Below the pieces are notes generated by a model that saw only the letters and a list, made by a program, of their open reading frames with translations, did no database searches and was not told the origin of the DNA. Below, piece by piece: positions 16,388-23,565 of a DNA stretch of 36,185 nt. The DNA lies in assembly GCA_028278205.1 (NCBI GenBank), contig JANQES010000115.1, forward strand, positions 1-36,185, given 5' to 3'. The first letter of the stretch is position 1. Each line of letters starts with the position of its first letter. The DNA is from Rhodothermales bacterium (lineage in GTDB: Bacteria > Bacteroidota > Rhodothermia > Rhodothermales > Bin80). The translations under genes were made by a program, and so were the position numbers.

Positions 16388-18115
16388 TTAAACTTCCTCC
16401 GCGACGTCCTGAAGCCGGACGCCGTGCAGGCCCATCGCCTCGTACGTGGCGCCTTCGAAAGCAGGCATTTTAGAAACCTCTTGCATGATTTGCCTGGGGC
16501 CTTTGTAGGTCATCGCGTGGCCCGCGAGCGCAGCGACGGCGGGCAGGGCTTCCCAACTCGGCTTGCAATCGATCTTGTGGGATTCGTTGTACCAGCGGTC
16601 GAAGGGGGTGGCGTGGCGGTCGGTGCGGCTCATGCCCATCTGCATCCGGAGCGTCCGGTTGACGCCGCGGATGGCTTTAGCCGGCACGACCCGCTGGGCG
16701 TGGCCGTCTTCGCTGACGAACGTGCCCACGGTCTCGACCACCATCGCCGCCGGCAGCGCTGCGTCGGCTACGGCGAGGGTCGCGTTGGTGGTGTTGTAAT
16801 AATGCAGGACGACGGGGATGTCCTCGAGATCGTCCTGGCTGAAAAGACCCGCCCCGATGGGATCATCCTCCAAAACATAGACGGCTTTGATCTCGCCGGC
16901 TTCGAACCGGGCGCGGACGACCGCTTCGTCGATGGGATTGATGCCCAGGCGCTGGCAGCCCTGCGCGTTGGGCGTGCGGTCGTCGGTGCGGAGCCAGCCG
17001 TCGCCGTGGCCGGGTTCGACGTGGGGGAGGTAGCCGGCCACCGCGCCGCCGAGGGCGCCGGCCAGCTTCGTCAGCAGGTAGTTATCCTCCACCGTCGCGT
17101 AGGCCGAGCCGAGGAACAGGATCTCACCGCCATCGACGGATTTGAGAATCTCGGCGGCACGCTGATAGGCCTGCTCCCACTCAACGTGGATCAACACGCC
17201 GGCAGCGCGGATCTGCGGGCCGACGGGGCGGTCTTCGTTGAACCGCTTATAATCGAGCCGGTCTTCGTCGGCCAGCCAGTATTCGTTGACGTCGAGGTTG
17301 GGACGCGGCGTGACGCGGAGCACGAGGTTATCGCGCACCCAGTAGTAGCAATTCGAGCCTTTGGCGTTGACGGTGGAGATCGACGGCGTCGAACTCATCT
17401 CCCAGATGCGCGCCTGGAACCGGAAATCGGCGGACGTCAGCGCGCCGACGGGGCAAAGGTCGATGACGTTCATCGAATACGGCTCGTCGAACGTCACGCC
17501 CGGCGGCGTCATCGGGTAGTTGCTGACGCCGCGCTGGATGATGGTAAGCTGATGGCTCTTCGAAATCTCATCCGTGAAACGAACACAACGCGTGCAGTTG
17601 ATGCACCGCTCGCCGTCGAGCACTACGCGGGGGCCGAGCTTGACTTTTTTGGGTTTGTGGACTTTCCGAAACTCGAAACGCGAGCCTTCGGGACCGTATT
17701 TATAGGCCTGGATCTGAAGCGGGCAATGCCCGGCCTGATCGCAAATCGGGCAGTCGAGCGGGTGGTTGATCAGCAGAAACTCCAGCGTGTCGCGTTGCGC
17801 CCGCTGGACCTTTTCGCTCGTGCGCTTGGTCTTGACGACCATGCCGTCCGTGATGTCCTGCGAGCAACTCGTCTGGAGTTTGGGAAAAAACCGGATGACC
17901 GGCTGGCCGTCGTCGTCGAGTTGGAGTTCGCCGGTGGCGCGGTCGCGGACGGGGTTGCCTACATCGACCAGGCACTGCCGGCAGTTGGCCGGGATCGACA
18001 TGGCGGGATGATAGCAGAAGTGCGGCAGTTCGATCCCGTGATCGAGACAAAACTGGAGCAGCTTGGGCCGCCCCTCAAATTCGTAAACCTGGCCGTCGAT
18101 GGTGACCTGAGGCAT
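16388..18115 (-). CDS. nuoG: NADH-quinone oxidoreductase subunit G (Nqo3)
   Basis: The 575-aa subunit belongs to the peripheral arm of complex I and carries several Fe-S clusters in the electron path from NADH. The N-terminal ferredoxin-like domain supplies a [2Fe-2S] site (FCYHPAMSIPANCRQC). A His/Cys [4Fe-4S] site follows (HPLDCPICDQAGHCPLQ), then CINCTRC paired with CPVGAL for the next cluster. The rest resembles a shortened molybdopterin-oxidoreductase-like domain without cofactor. E. coli NuoG is about 900 aa; shorter forms are known in other phyla. The gene lies last on the minus strand, separated from nuoF by three genes not belonging to complex I. It is preceded by a C/J repeat hairpin (18143-18257), so it may be transcribed separately or be subject to attenuation. 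Confidence 0.95.
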   Translation of the reverse strand: MPQVTIDGQVYEFEGRPKLLQFCLDHGIELPHFCYHPAMSIPANCRQCLVDVGNPVRDRATGELQLDDDGQPVIRFFPKLQTSCSQDITDGMVVKTKRTSEKVQRAQRDTLEFLLINHPLDCPICDQAGHCPLQIQAYKYGPEGSRFEFRKVHKPKKVKLGPRVVLDGERCINCTRCVRFTDEISKSHQLTIIQRGVSNYPMTPPGVTFDEPYSMNVIDLCPVGALTSADFRFQARIWEMSSTPSISTVNAKGSNCYYWVRDNLVLRVTPRPNLDVNEYWLADEDRLDYKRFNEDRPVGPQIRAAGVLIHVEWEQAYQRAAEILKSVDGGEILFLGSAYATVEDNYLLTKLAGALGGAVAGYLPHVEPGHGDGWLRTDDRTPNAQGCQRLGINPIDEAVVRARFEAGEIKAVYVLEDDPIGAGLFSQDDLEDIPVVLHYYNTTNATLAVADAALPAAMVVETVGTFVSEDGHAQRVVPAKAIRGVNRTLRMQMGMSRTDRHATPFDRWYNESHKIDCKPSWEALPAVAALAGHAMTYKGPRQIMQEVSKMPAFEGATYEAMGLHGVRLQDVAEEV

Positions 18116-18142
18116 AAGCGATATGTTTCAAGTTTTCCATGG

Positions 18143-18257
18143 AGAACGTGACACGTGACACGAGCGCCAGCGACTGACGCAAGTAAACGTGAAACGTGAG
18201 GGGGCTTGCACAACGGTTGGTGGGATTCCCTCACGTTTCACGTTTCACGTTTCACGC
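18143..18257. repeat. Word repeat family C (copy C2) with a nested J repeat
   Basis: The right arm, CCCTCACGTTTCACG and two further TTTCACG units (18228-18257), faces left units GTGACAC/GTGAAACGTGAGG. The left arm is interrupted at 18157-18188 by a J word (GACACGAGCGCCAGCGACTG, then ACGCAAGTAAAC). It fills the DUF4920-nuoG spacer and ends next to the stop of the DUF4920 gene. Confidence 0.75.
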
Positions 18258-18761
18258 TTATGATTTCTCGACGAGCACCCCCTGCGCCGTCAACTGCAAC
18301 TCTGCTTTAGGCGCAAGCGATTCTTCGTCCACTTCGCGGCCTGCGTCTTCGGCGAGGTGGCGTTGGGTGCCTTCGAGGAGCGTCTCTTCGGCCAGCGTGC
18401 CCTGGACGACGACGCGCCGCCCGCTGATGTCTTTGGGAACGGTGAAGGCGTAGTCGCCGCTTTCCTGGCGCGCCACGAGGATGCGGACGTTGTCGCCGTC
18501 GCCGGCCTGGATCGTCAGCCAGCAGCCTGCCATCTGGCACACCTCAGCCACGGTCCCCTCGATCTTGACCGGCTTACCGACGTACTGGTCGCGTTCGGCC
18601 ACGACGGCTTGCACCGGCACGGCGCCTTCGTCGCTAAAAGCTTCGCCGAAGACATCGTAGGGCGATGTCGTGTCGGTCGTCGCTGGTGTCTCGGCCTGCT
18701 CGGCTCCACACGCGCCCAGGACGAGGGCGAGCATCAGCAAAACCGCTGTTTGTCGTTTCAT
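18258..18761 (-). CDS. DUF4920-type lipoprotein
   Basis: This 167-aa protein has a lipoprotein signal (MKRQTAVLLMLALVLGAC, lipobox LGAC). A linker rich in A/T/E precedes a small beta domain with the DUF4920 pattern: YVGKPVKIEGTVAEVCQMAG, CW, then VRILVARQ, FTVPKDISGRRVVVQGTL. The two cysteines of VCQMAGCW are conserved in that family and might bind a metal or form a disulfide; this is inferred. Function is unknown. It sits between the Uma2 gene and nuoG, on the same strand as complex I, and is flanked on both sides by hairpin repeats (18143-18257 and 18821-18917). Whether it is transcribed with nuoG is open. Confidence 0.88.
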   Translation of the reverse strand: MKRQTAVLLMLALVLGACGAEQAETPATTDTTSPYDVFGEAFSDEGAVPVQAVVAERDQYVGKPVKIEGTVAEVCQMAGCWLTIQAGDGDNVRILVARQESGDYAFTVPKDISGRRVVVQGTLAEETLLEGTQRHLAEDAGREVDEESLAPKAELQLTAQGVLVEKS

Positions 18762-18820
18762 GATGGCAGTTCGTTTGGTTCAATGTTAAGCAGGCAAAAC
18801 TATGTAGGGTGGTCTTTTCG

Positions 18821-18917
18821 CCGATGGCGCGTTGCGCAGCCGAAGGCGTCGGTCATGGGTCATGCGTCACGGGTCATGAGAAAAACACCCATGACTCATG
18901 TCCCATGACTCATGACC
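18821..18917. repeat. Word repeat family B, long hairpin (copy B2)
   Basis: Arms 18851-18880 and 18888-18917 pair at 24 of 30 positions around an AAAAACA loop, built of GTCATGGG/GTCATGAG units. The upstream flank (GGCGCGTTGCG, CCGAAGGCGTCGG) matches copy B1. It lies in the 215-nt spacer between the Uma2 and DUF4920 genes; no other feature was seen there. Confidence 0.8.
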
Positions 18918-18976
18918 GATGCCAACACTGCTACGAACACAACATAGAAAAAACCGCCCAACTTCTCCTTGCCTAC

Positions 18977-19528
18977 CTAGTCGAACAGTTCGTCTACCGG
19001 CATGCTCCATCCGGGGAGCGCCGGTTCCGCCTCAGCCTGCTGGCCGCGACGATAGATGGTTGGATGATCCGGGTCGCCGGCGCGGAAGACGCGCACGACA
19101 TCATCACCGAGCAAATCTACGTCCCAGACGACCAGCGTGCCAGCGGTAAAATAATCACGGCGTTTGGCGGCCATGTCCCGCTCGGCGGCAGGTCCGTAAT
19201 CGCTCTCGCTTCTGACCTCGACGGCGAAGATGGGTGCGCCTTTAAGGAATTTCATGCCGAATCGCTTTCCTGTGAAGAAAGACGCATCCGGGCTGAACGA
19301 TTTGCGATTCGGCAGATTGACGAGGAAGCCTACATTATCCGTGTAAGCGCGTCCCGCCCCTGTACGGCGCTCGTACTCCCGCAAGCGCAGATAAACGGCA
19401 CCGCCAGCCCGTCCGGGCATATCTCCAGTCGGCGACATCAACATCAGTTTTCCATCTACGAGTTCGGCCTTGCCTTCTACCGTGTAGAGGTCTTCGATGT
19501 GAGCGCCGGATTTTGTTTTCGTAGCCAT
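18977..19528 (-). CDS. Uma2 family (DUF820) putative PD-(D/E)XK nuclease
   Basis: This 183-aa protein matches the Uma2 family. Seen are the N-terminal ELVDGKLMLMSPTGDMPG, the nuclease core with FSPDASFF and FAVEVRSES (the D and E of the PD-ExK fold), a later Lys in AAKRRDYFTAGTLVVWDVD, and a C-terminal LPGWSMPVDELF. Uma2 proteins are abundant in cyanobacteria, Chloroflexota and Bacteroidota, and their physiological role is unclear; nuclease activity is predicted from fold only. The gene lies between nuoF and nuoG with a hypothetical gene 44 nt upstream, so it looks inserted into the complex I cluster. It has an unusually perfect ribosome-binding site. Confidence 0.88.
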   Translation of the reverse strand: MATKTKSGAHIEDLYTVEGKAELVDGKLMLMSPTGDMPGRAGGAVYLRLREYERRTGAGRAYTDNVGFLVNLPNRKSFSPDASFFTGKRFGMKFLKGAPIFAVEVRSESDYGPAAERDMAAKRRDYFTAGTLVVWDVDLLGDDVVRVFRAGDPDHPTIYRRGQQAEAEPALPGWSMPVDELFD

Positions 19529-19530
19529 GA

Positions 19531-19540
19531 GATCACCTCC
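19531..19540 (-). promoter_or_regulatory. Full-length anti-SD match before the Uma2 gene
   Basis: The minus strand reads GGAGGTGATC, a 10-nt exact complement of the conserved 16S rRNA 3' tail, with 7 nt between GGAGG and the ATG at 19528. It fixes the start and predicts strong initiation, unlike neighbouring genes, which have weak or no recognisable sites. Confidence 0.7.
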
Positions 19541-19572
19541 GGTTGCTTCTCCGGAGACTTTCTTTCGCGTAT

Positions 19573-19977
19573 TCAGTCCTCACCTTCAGCCAGGCGATGC
19601 GCCAGAGCCTTCTCCAGCCGAGCAAGGTATTGCTGCATGGCTTGATGAGAAAACGCCTTCGCTGGATCTTCGTGCCCGCCCATCGCTTCGCCCATCGTCA
19701 GCACGAGTTTCATGAACGCCTTGCTCGTCTTCAGGTCTTTCGTAGGAAGCGCCTGCAACGCCGCCTCCAATTCGGCATAGGCTTGCTCGGAATCGATGGG
19801 GAGTTTCTTTCGCTCTCCGTCCGAAACAACACGCACCCGGCCCGGAAGCATCCCCTCCGTGCCCTGGCGAAGCGACCGCTCCATCTGATCCCGAAGGAGC
19901 CGTTGCTCTTCGGGCGTCAGGACGGAGAAGTATTTCTCCATCTCCTCAAAGAACGCGCGCATTGCCTCGTTGCTCAT
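19573..19977 (-). CDS. Hypothetical helical protein between nuoF and Uma2 genes
   Basis: This 134-aa protein is predicted to be mostly helical and charged: MRAFFEEMEKYFSVLTPEEQ, RLLRDQMERSLRQG, DSEQAYAELEAALQALP, and a C-terminal YLARLEKALAHRL. It has no signal peptide, membrane segment or recognisable motif. It starts 12 nt after the nuoF stop and is followed 44 nt later by the Uma2 gene, so it is probably cotranscribed with nuoF. Codon use looks like its neighbours. I do not recognise the family; pairing with Uma2 as a small partner is possible but untested. Confidence 0.7.
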   Translation of the reverse strand: MSNEAMRAFFEEMEKYFSVLTPEEQRLLRDQMERSLRQGTEGMLPGRVRVVSDGERKKLPIDSEQAYAELEAALQALPTKDLKTSKAFMKLVLTMGEAMGGHEDPAKAFSHQAMQQYLARLEKALAHRLAEGED

Positions 19978-19989
19978 TGGCCCCTTTGC

Positions 19990-21330
19990 TCAATCCACTA
20001 CGGCCTCGACTTCGCCGCCGGTGGCGAAGACCGCTGGCTTGCACTTGGCCTCGAACTCGTCGCGGAAGCGGTTGATGGTGTTGCGGACGGGCCAGGCGGC
20101 GGCATCAGCCAGGGCGCAGACCGTCCGGCCTTCCATCTGATCGCAGAGGTCGAGCAGCAGGTCGAGGTCGCGGAGGTTGCCTTCGCCTTCGTCGATGCGG
20201 GTGACGAGGTTCTCTAACCAGCCGGTGCCTTCGCGGCAGGGCGTACACTGGCCGCAGCTTTCGTGGTGATAAAAATGCGTCACGCGCCGCAGGAACGACA
20301 CCATGTCGGTGTCTTCGTCGAGGAAGAGCATGCCGCCGGTGCCCATCATCGAGCCGACGGTGCGGAGGCTGTCGGCGTCCATCGTCACGCCGTCGATCAT
20401 CTCGGCGCGCAGCACCGGCACCGAGCAGCCGCCGGGCACGAGCGCCTTGAGCTTCTTGCCGCCGCGCATCCCCCCGGCCACCTCCAGCAGGTCGGTGATG
20501 AGCATGCCTGTCGGATATTCGTAGACGCCGGGTTTGTTGACGTGGCCGGAGATGCCGTAGAGCACCGGCCCCGGATGCGTCTCGGCGCCGATGCCGGCAT
20601 ACCACTTGCCGCCCCGGTTGATGATTATCGGCGCGCAGGCGAGTGTCTCGACGTTGTTGATCGTGGTGGGATAGCCCCAGATGCCGCGCTGGGCCGGGAA
20701 CGGCGGCTTGATGCGCGGATAGGCGCGTTTGCCTTCGAGCGATTCCATCAGGCTGGTCTCTTCGCCGCAGATGTACGCGCCCGCGCCTTTGTGGATGACG
20801 ATGTCGGTCGAGAAGCCCGTGCCCATGATGTTCTCGCCCACATAGCCTTTGTCGTAGGCTTTGGCCAGCTCGCGCTCCATGTGGGTGATCCAATCGGCAA
20901 ACTCACCCCGGACGTAGATGTAGCACGTCTTGATCGACATGGCGTAGTTGGCGATCAGGCATCCCTCGAAGATCAGGTGGGGGTTGTACTCCATGAGTTG
21001 CCGGTCTTTGAAGGTGCCCGGCTCGCTCTCGTCGCCGTTGCAGCAGAGAAAGCGCGGGATGTCCGGATCGACCGGCGGCATGAAGCTCCACTTGAGGCCC
21101 GTCGGGAAGCCGGCGCCGCCGCGCCCCTTGAGCCCGCTGGCCTTGACTTCGTCGGTGACTTTCGAGGGCTCCCAATCGGAGTTGGCGAGCACCTCGCGCA
21201 GCGCCTTGTAGCCGCCGTTTTCTTCATAGACCTCCAGCTTGTGCAGATCTCGGATGGGCGGCAGCAAAACCCGCTGGTAGTTGCTCCAGTCCCCGGCTTT
21301 CGTTTGCGGCGTGCCGTTGGTTGCTTCCAT
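19990..21330 (-). CDS. nuoF: NADH-quinone oxidoreductase subunit F (Nqo1), NADH- and FMN-binding
   Basis: The protein is 446 aa from the ATG at 21330. It holds the NADH site and FMN (GRGGAGFPTGLKW, then NGDESEPGTFKDR, and GAGAYICGEETSLMESLEG for the nucleotide-binding fold). The N3 [4Fe-4S] site comes from ESCGQCTPCREGT and the later cysteine in VCALADAAAWP. It starts the electron path of complex I at the tip of the peripheral arm, next to NuoE and NuoG. The open frame extends to 21408, and an ATG at 21354 exists, but that one lies inside a palindrome in the spacer, so 21330 is preferred. Three inverted repeats separate it from nuoE. Confidence 0.95.
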   Translation of the reverse strand: MEATNGTPQTKAGDWSNYQRVLLPPIRDLHKLEVYEENGGYKALREVLANSDWEPSKVTDEVKASGLKGRGGAGFPTGLKWSFMPPVDPDIPRFLCCNGDESEPGTFKDRQLMEYNPHLIFEGCLIANYAMSIKTCYIYVRGEFADWITHMERELAKAYDKGYVGENIMGTGFSTDIVIHKGAGAYICGEETSLMESLEGKRAYPRIKPPFPAQRGIWGYPTTINNVETLACAPIIINRGGKWYAGIGAETHPGPVLYGISGHVNKPGVYEYPTGMLITDLLEVAGGMRGGKKLKALVPGGCSVPVLRAEMIDGVTMDADSLRTVGSMMGTGGMLFLDEDTDMVSFLRRVTHFYHHESCGQCTPCREGTGWLENLVTRIDEGEGNLRDLDLLLDLCDQMEGRTVCALADAAAWPVRNTINRFRDEFEAKCKPAVFATGGEVEAVVD

Positions 21331-21338
21331 AGTAAAAT

Positions 21339-21450
21339 AAAATGACTCCGTCATTTTAATGCCCGCAGCAAGCTGCGGGGGGTAGCAACCACCTCTTCGA
21401 TGATGCAACCCAGGTTAACGATATAGATTTTTGACGCGTCAAAAATCTAT
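21339..21450. repeat. Three inverted repeats in the nuoE-nuoF spacer
   Basis: Within 112 nt lie: AAAATGAC-TCC-GTCATTTT (21339-21357, 8-bp arms); CCCGCAGC-AA-GCTGCGGG (21362-21379, 8-bp arms); and a loopless perfect 28-bp palindrome with half ATAGATTTTTGACG (21423-21450), whose last base is the last base of the nuoE stop. The spacer is intra-operon, so these may act as mRNA processing, stability or attenuation signals. Confidence 0.8.
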
Positions 21451-22124
21451 TATTCTACCGTTGCCGAAACCGGCGGTGTCTGGTAGGCTTCGACGGCGGC
21501 GGCATCGCTGCGGCGGTTGCCGCCGAGGTCGGCTTCGTCTTGCGGCAGCGTCACCGAGACGAACGGCGGTGTCTTGCCCTGTTTCAAATCTTCGATCAAC
21601 TGATCGACTTTGGCGGGGGTGAGGTTGTGGACGAACGGGCCGTTGGTCACTTGCAGCATCGGCGCCGAGCCGCAGGCACCCAGACACTCGACCTCCTGGA
21701 TCGTGAAGAGGCCGTCGTCGGTGGACTCGCCTTTGTGGATGCCGAGCTTTTCTTCGAGGTAGTGCAGGATGTCGTAGCCGCCGCAGACCTGGCACGAGAA
21801 GCACGTGCAGACGTCGAGCACGTGCCGGCCCATCTTCTTCTTGTAGTACTGCGTGTAGAACGTCGCCACGCCGTAGGCCTGCGCGTACGGGATGCCCAGT
21901 TCCTCCGCCGTCAGCCGGACGACCTCCGGCGGCAGGAAGCCGAACTTCTCCTGCGCCAGCCACAGCGCCCGCATCACTGCACCGTCCGCCGTTGGATACC
22001 GCGTCACCCAGTGAGCAATCTGCTGCTTCTCCGCGTCCGTAAAAACCAGCTCCTCCGCCGGAATCTGCGGCTCCGGATCCTGATCCGGCAGCGGGACGAC
22101 GGGGTTCTTTATAAAGTCAGCCAT
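21450..22124 (-). CDS. nuoE: NADH-quinone oxidoreductase subunit E (Nqo2)
   Basis: The 224-aa subunit carries the N1a [2Fe-2S] cluster. The thioredoxin-like domain holds the ligands C106-x4-C111 (within VCTCFSCQVCGG) and C147-x3-C151 (ECLGAC). The N-terminal helical part is typical (RYPTADGAVMRALWLAQEKF, GIPYAQAYGVATFYTQYY). About 40 residues at each end exceed the minimal family length: a Pro-rich N-terminus (PVVPLPDQDPEPQIP) and an acidic/Ala-rich tail (LPQDEADLGGNRRSDAAAVE). It partners NuoF in the NADH-dehydrogenase module. It starts 92 nt after the nuoD stop, across an A-word hairpin. Confidence 0.95.
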   Translation of the reverse strand: MADFIKNPVVPLPDQDPEPQIPAEELVFTDAEKQQIAHWVTRYPTADGAVMRALWLAQEKFGFLPPEVVRLTAEELGIPYAQAYGVATFYTQYYKKKMGRHVLDVCTCFSCQVCGGYDILHYLEEKLGIHKGESTDDGLFTIQEVECLGACGSAPMLQVTNGPFVHNLTPAKVDQLIEDLKQGKTPPFVSVTLPQDEADLGGNRRSDAAAVEAYQTPPVSATVE

Positions 22125-22129
22125 TCTCC

Positions 22130-22212
22130 ATTTTGGATTGCGGATTTTGGATTTTGGATTGTTTTCAGAAAGCGATGACGCTGATCAATCCAAAATCGAA
22201 AATCCAAAATCG
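22130..22212. repeat. Word repeat family A, inverted pair (copy A2)
   Basis: Left arm 22130-22161 (GGATTGCGGATTTTGGATTT units) and right arm 22186-22212 (CAATCCAAAATCGAAAATCC) pair across a 24-nt loop. The repeat fills the nuoD-nuoE spacer and ends 4 nt from the nuoD stop codon. Confidence 0.75.
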
Positions 22213-22216
22213 AAAT

Positions 22217-23545
22217 TTATTTGTCCGCTTCGCCCATGACGGGGTCTATCGAGCCGATGAGCACGACGATGTCGGCCACGGGATGGCCTTCCATCATCCA
22301 TTCGAGGCCCTGCAGGTTGGTGTACGACGGCGCGTTGATACGCGCGCGCCAGGGGTTGCCTGTGCCGTCGCTCTCCAGGTAAAAACCGAGTTCGCCTTTG
22401 GGCGATTCGATGGCGTGGTAGGCTGCCGCGCCTTTGGGCGGCGCCACGCCGGTGTCGGTGTACATGAAGTCGTGGATGAGGCCTTCCATCGAGTAATAGA
22501 CCTCGTCTTTGGTCGGATAGGCCTGCTTGGCGTCGTCGGCGCGGATGGGGCCTTCGGGCAGGCGGTCGAGGCACTGCTCGATGATCTTGAGGCTCTCCAG
22601 CATCTCCTCCATCCGCACGTGGTAGCGCGCCAGGCAGTCGCCCTCGGTGCGCAGCGGGATAGTGAAATCGACCTCGTCGTATTTGAGATAGGGTTCGAAG
22701 CGGCGGATGTCGTAGGGCACGCCGCTGCCGCGCAGGTTCGGCCCGGTCAGCCCCAGCGCGATAGCTTCCTCGGCGGTGACCACCCCGACGCCCTCGTTGC
22801 GTCCGATCCAGATGCGGTTGCGGTTGAGGAATTTACGCCAGCCCTGGACGATGGCCGGATAGCGATCGACGAAGTCGCGGATGAGGTCGAGCGCGCGCGG
22901 CGAGATGTCGGAGGCCAGCCCACCGATGCGGCTGTGCGAGACCGTGAACCGCGCGCCGGTCATCTCGTCGAAAATGTTGTAGAGATCCTCGCGGCCCTGG
23001 AACGTCCAGAGAAAGACCGACACCGCGCCGGCATCCATCAACCCCACGCCCAGCCACAGCAGGTGCGACGAGATCCGCGCCAGCTCGCACATGATCATCC
23101 GGATCCACTGTGCCCGCTCCGGCACCTCGATGCCAGCGAGCTTCTCCACGGCCAGGCACCACGCGACGTTGTTGGCATAGGGCGCGAGGTAGTCCATGCG
23201 GTCGGTGTAGGGCATGAACTCCTGGTAGGTCTTGCTCTCGGCCAGCTTCTCGATGCCGCGATGCAGGTAGCCGATGTCGAGCACGCACTTCTCGATCAAC
23301 TCGCCGTCGAGCTTGACCACGCAGCGCAAGACGCCGTGCGTGGCCGGATGCTGCGGCCCGATGTTGAGCGTCATCTGGTGTTCGAGGGCATCCTCGGCGC
23401 GGTCGTGCTGGGCCTCGGGATGATGCCGCTCTTCGAGCCAGGCGTGCTTGCTTTCGAGCCGCTGCTGGATGGCCTCGTTATGACGCGGCCAGAACGAAAA
23501 CAGGTCTTCGCTCTCGACGCCCGCGTATTCGATGGTTGTTGACAT
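22217..23545 (-). CDS. nuoD: NADH-quinone oxidoreductase subunit D (Nqo4, 49 kDa)
   Basis: This 442-aa protein is the [NiFe]-hydrogenase-like subunit that, with NuoB, forms the quinone site of complex I. Clear markers are MTLNIGPQHPATHGVLR, LDIGYLHRGIEKLAE, SSHLLWLGVGLMDAGAVSVF, RIGGLASDISPRALD and the conserved C-terminal end SIDPVMGEADK, close to the usual DPVFGEVDR. Residues 1-57 form an extra charged N-terminus (SFWPRHNEAIQQRLESKHAW) rich in His, Glu and Arg before the family core; the first ATG is kept because the frame is open and in register. The spacer to nuoC is only 14 nt and holds part of an A word. Confidence 0.95.
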   Translation of the reverse strand: MSTTIEYAGVESEDLFSFWPRHNEAIQQRLESKHAWLEERHHPEAQHDRAEDALEHQMTLNIGPQHPATHGVLRCVVKLDGELIEKCVLDIGYLHRGIEKLAESKTYQEFMPYTDRMDYLAPYANNVAWCLAVEKLAGIEVPERAQWIRMIMCELARISSHLLWLGVGLMDAGAVSVFLWTFQGREDLYNIFDEMTGARFTVSHSRIGGLASDISPRALDLIRDFVDRYPAIVQGWRKFLNRNRIWIGRNEGVGVVTAEEAIALGLTGPNLRGSGVPYDIRRFEPYLKYDEVDFTIPLRTEGDCLARYHVRMEEMLESLKIIEQCLDRLPEGPIRADDAKQAYPTKDEVYYSMEGLIHDFMYTDTGVAPPKGAAAYHAIESPKGELGFYLESDGTGNPWRARINAPSYTNLQGLEWMMEGHPVADIVVLIGSIDPVMGEADK

Positions 23546-23546
23546 T

Positions 23547-23565
23547 CCGATTTTGGATTTTAGAT
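23547..23565. repeat. Short word repeat family A (copy A3)
   Basis: CCGATTTTGGATTTTAGAT occupies the nuoC-nuoD junction and runs through the nuoC stop codon (TAA, 23560-23562), so the repeat supplies the end of the gene. It is a single arm without a partner. Confidence 0.55.

Noticed and set aside
16424..18151. 575-codon plus-strand frame opposite nuoG
   Set aside because: It mirrors nuoG codon structure; the Fe-S motifs are on the minus strand only.
21328..21408. Earlier nuoF starts (ATG at 21354 or the frame opening at 21408)
   Set aside because: They translate spacer palindromes; the family core begins after the ATG at 21330.
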